Below are positions 4,162 to 5,589 of a stretch of DNA of 5,589 bases, in pieces. The notes beneath the pieces were generated by a model, which was not told the origin of the DNA, ran no database searches, and saw only the letters and a list, made by a program, of their open reading frames with translations. This stretch comes from Planctomycetota bacterium (GTDB lineage Bacteria; Planctomycetota; UBA1135; UBA2386). Every line of letters begins with the position of its first letter. The first letter of the stretch is position 1. The DNA lies in assembly GCA_016793305.1 (NCBI GenBank), contig JAEUHU010000496.1, positions 1 to 5,589 of the forward strand, read 5' to 3'. The translations under genes and the position numbers were made by a program.

Positions 4162-5589
4162 TCACTTCGGCGACGTGCCCTCCGGCGTCACCCCGAGCAG
4201 CGCGTCGATCGTCCGTTGGCTGACGGCGTGGTACCGCGGCCGCGCCCGCTGGTAGATCGCACGGGCCCGCGTCAGCCCTTCGGGCCGCTTCACCAGCGCC
4301 TCGTAGATCGGCTTCAGGAACTTGCGCCGGCCGACCGTCTGCAGGAACAGCTCGAGCCGACGGTCGGCGGCGTGGTAGTCGTTCTGGATCGCCAGCAGCA
4401 GCCAGCTGCACAGGATCTCGCTGTTGCCGCTGCGGGTGAACGCGAAGCTCCGGTCGAGCTCGGCGAGCCGCTCGGGGGAGGTCGGCCCGAGGCTGCCGAG
4501 GAAGCGCAGCCACTGCTGGGTCACGAAGCCGCGGACGTCGAGTTCGACGGCCTTGCTGCCGGCCCGGAACGCCGCGCTCGCGCGGTCGGCGGCTTCGAAC
4601 AGCGCGCTGGTCGGCACCGGCGCGTCGCCGGGCAACCCGCTGCCCGAGATCCACTGGTCGAGGTCGATGCTGCGGGCCGCCGGGAAGCGCTGCAGCAGTT
4701 CGCGGTCGAGGAACGCGGTGAACACGGCGGTGGTGACGCTGGTGAACGCGTGCCGGTCGAACCAGGCCTGCAGGAACCCGTCGAGGGCGGGCCGACCGAC
4801 TGCCAGCTCGAGCCGCCGCAGCAGGGCCGCTCCCTTCTGGTAGGGCACCTGGGTCATGCCGTCGTCCGGGTTGCGGCCGGCGAGGTCGATGTGCAGCACC
4901 TGGTCGGCCGGCGGCAGCGCGCGCAGCTCGGCGTCGAGTTCCTGCATGCCGAGCGCGATCTCCATCGTCGCGCGGTCGCGGTCGAACACCGCCTCCATGA
5001 TCCGGTTCTCCAGGTAGACGGTGAACCCCTCGTTGAGCCAGAAGTCGCGCCAGGTCGCGTTGGTCACCAGGTTGCCCGACCAGCTGTGCGCCAGTTCGTG
5101 CGCGATCAGCGACACCAGCGAACGGTCGCCGGCGAGGATCGTCGGCGTCGCGAAGGTGAGGCACGGGTTCTCCATGCCGCCGAACGGGAAGCTCGGCGGC
5201 AGCACCAGCACGTCGTAGCGGCCCCACCGGTACGGTCCGAACAGCCGTTCGCAGCTCTGCACCATCGCCTCGGTGTCGGCGAGCTCCCGGGTGGCGAGTT
5301 CGATCGTCGCCGGCTCGGCCCACACCGCACAACGCGGGCTCAGTTCGGCGCGCACCAGGTCGCCGCAGGCGAGTGCGATCAGGTAGCTCGGTACCGGCTT
5401 GTCCATCACGAAGCGCGTGATCGCCCCGTCGGGGGTTCGTTCGGTCGCACTCATCACCGTGACGAGCCCGGGCGGGGCCGCGATCTCGGCAGTCCAGGTG
5501 GTGCGCACCGCTGGCGTGTCCTGCAGCGGGATCCAGCTGCGCGTCAGGATCGCCTGGCCCTGCGTGAACAGGAACGGCTGCTTGCCCGA
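4162..5589 (-). CDS. M1 zinc aminopeptidase, leukotriene A4 hydrolase type (5' end missing)
   Basis: 475 residues are present; by comparison with human LTA4H about 120 N-terminal residues lie beyond the right edge, so any signal peptide is unseen. The exopeptidase motif GGMEN is at 5181-5167, and the zinc site HELAH-x18-E runs from 5100 to 5029. The substrate-binding QGQA stretch and a PxxDTPAV segment lie near the edge. The C-terminal helical domain carries VGRRKF (Arg at 4329-4327, Lys at 4323-4321), matching LTA4H Arg563 and Lys565, which hold the peptide carboxylate. The catalytic tyrosine (LTA4H Tyr383) is kept at 4842-4840. The next residue is Gln where LTA4H has Glu (PYQKG, 4845-4831), and the Tyr378 position appears to be Met. 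The enzyme should remove N-terminal residues from short peptides; lipid epoxide hydrolysis is not implied. The stop at 4162 precedes the small membrane protein gene. Confidence 0.95.
   Translation of the reverse strand, partial: SGKQPFLFTQGQAILTRSWIPLQDTPAVRTTWTAEIAAPPGLVTVMSATERTPDGAITRFVMDKPVPSYLIALACGDLVRAELSPRCAVWAEPATIELATRELADTEAMVQSCERLFGPYRWGRYDVLVLPPSFPFGGMENPCLTFATPTILAGDRSLVSLIAHELAHSWSGNLVTNATWRDFWLNEGFTVYLENRIMEAVFDRDRATMEIALGMQELDAELRALPPADQVLHIDLAGRNPDDGMTQVPYQKGAALLRRLELAVGRPALDGFLQAWFDRHAFTSVTTAVFTAFLDRELLQRFPAARSIDLDQWISGSGLPGDAPVPTSALFEAADRASAAFRAGSKAVELDVRGFVTQQWLRFLGSLGPTSPERLAELDRSFAFTRSGNSEILCSWLLLAIQNDYHAADRRLELFLQTVGRRKFLKPIYEALVKRPEGLTRARAIYQRARPRYHAVSQRTIDALLGVTPEGTSPK

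Noticed and set aside
3032..4223. Ala/Thr/Val-rich frames on both strands over the glycine tail region
   Set aside because: They are other-frame readings of GGC/GGT codon repeats; the RRM frame has clear RNP1 and RNP2 motifs.
3941..5332. 463-residue minus-strand frame over the aminopeptidase gene
   Set aside because: It is out of frame with the GGMEN, HELAH-x18-E and PYQKG motifs and is Arg/Ala-rich shadow sequence.

Overview
This is a GC-rich window (I estimate roughly 70% G+C) of bacterial chromosome-type sequence. Third codon positions are strongly G/C, gene packing is dense, and the protein families seen fit a high-GC proteobacterium. Gammaproteobacteria are my best guess, at low confidence. 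I see no mobile element, tRNA, rRNA or CRISPR array.

Left block, positions 1-2869, all on the minus strand. It reads from right to left as a probable respiratory redox locus. First comes one long protein that fuses a four-cluster [4Fe-4S] ferredoxin to an NrfD/PsrC-type membrane anchor. A 323-base gap with no gene I can call follows. Next are a small 82-residue protein with a CCGSxCDPC cysteine motif, a protein made of two CBS domains, and the first 69 residues of a molybdopterin oxidoreductase catalytic subunit that runs off the left edge. Catalytic subunit, iron-sulfur subunit and quinone-facing anchor together make the standard three-part complex of the DMSO reductase superfamily. Neither the catalytic nor the iron-sulfur subunit shows a Tat signal, so the complex probably faces the cytoplasm. 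The substrate cannot be read from this window.

Centre, 2870-3954. A divergent intergenic region leads to a plus-strand gene for a glycine-rich RNA-binding protein: one RRM domain followed by six RGG-F/Y units in a nearly pure glycine tail. Its leader can fold into a 12-bp bulged hairpin that takes up half of the only purine-rich tract before the start codon. A strong intrinsic terminator lies downstream. Three copies of the 12-mer GCATCNCCGCAG flank the gene, one upstream and two downstream.

Right block, 3955-5589, minus strand. Most of an M1 zinc aminopeptidase of the leukotriene A4 hydrolase type enters from the right edge. Sixty-three bases after it is a 47-residue, single-span membrane protein. 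These two genes converge on the RNA-binding protein gene, with the terminator between them.

The three blocks appear to be separate transcription units with no evident shared pathway. The most unusual points are the accessory genes (CCGSxCDPC protein and CBS protein) inside the redox locus, the RGG-tailed RRM protein with its structured leader, and the small membrane protein.
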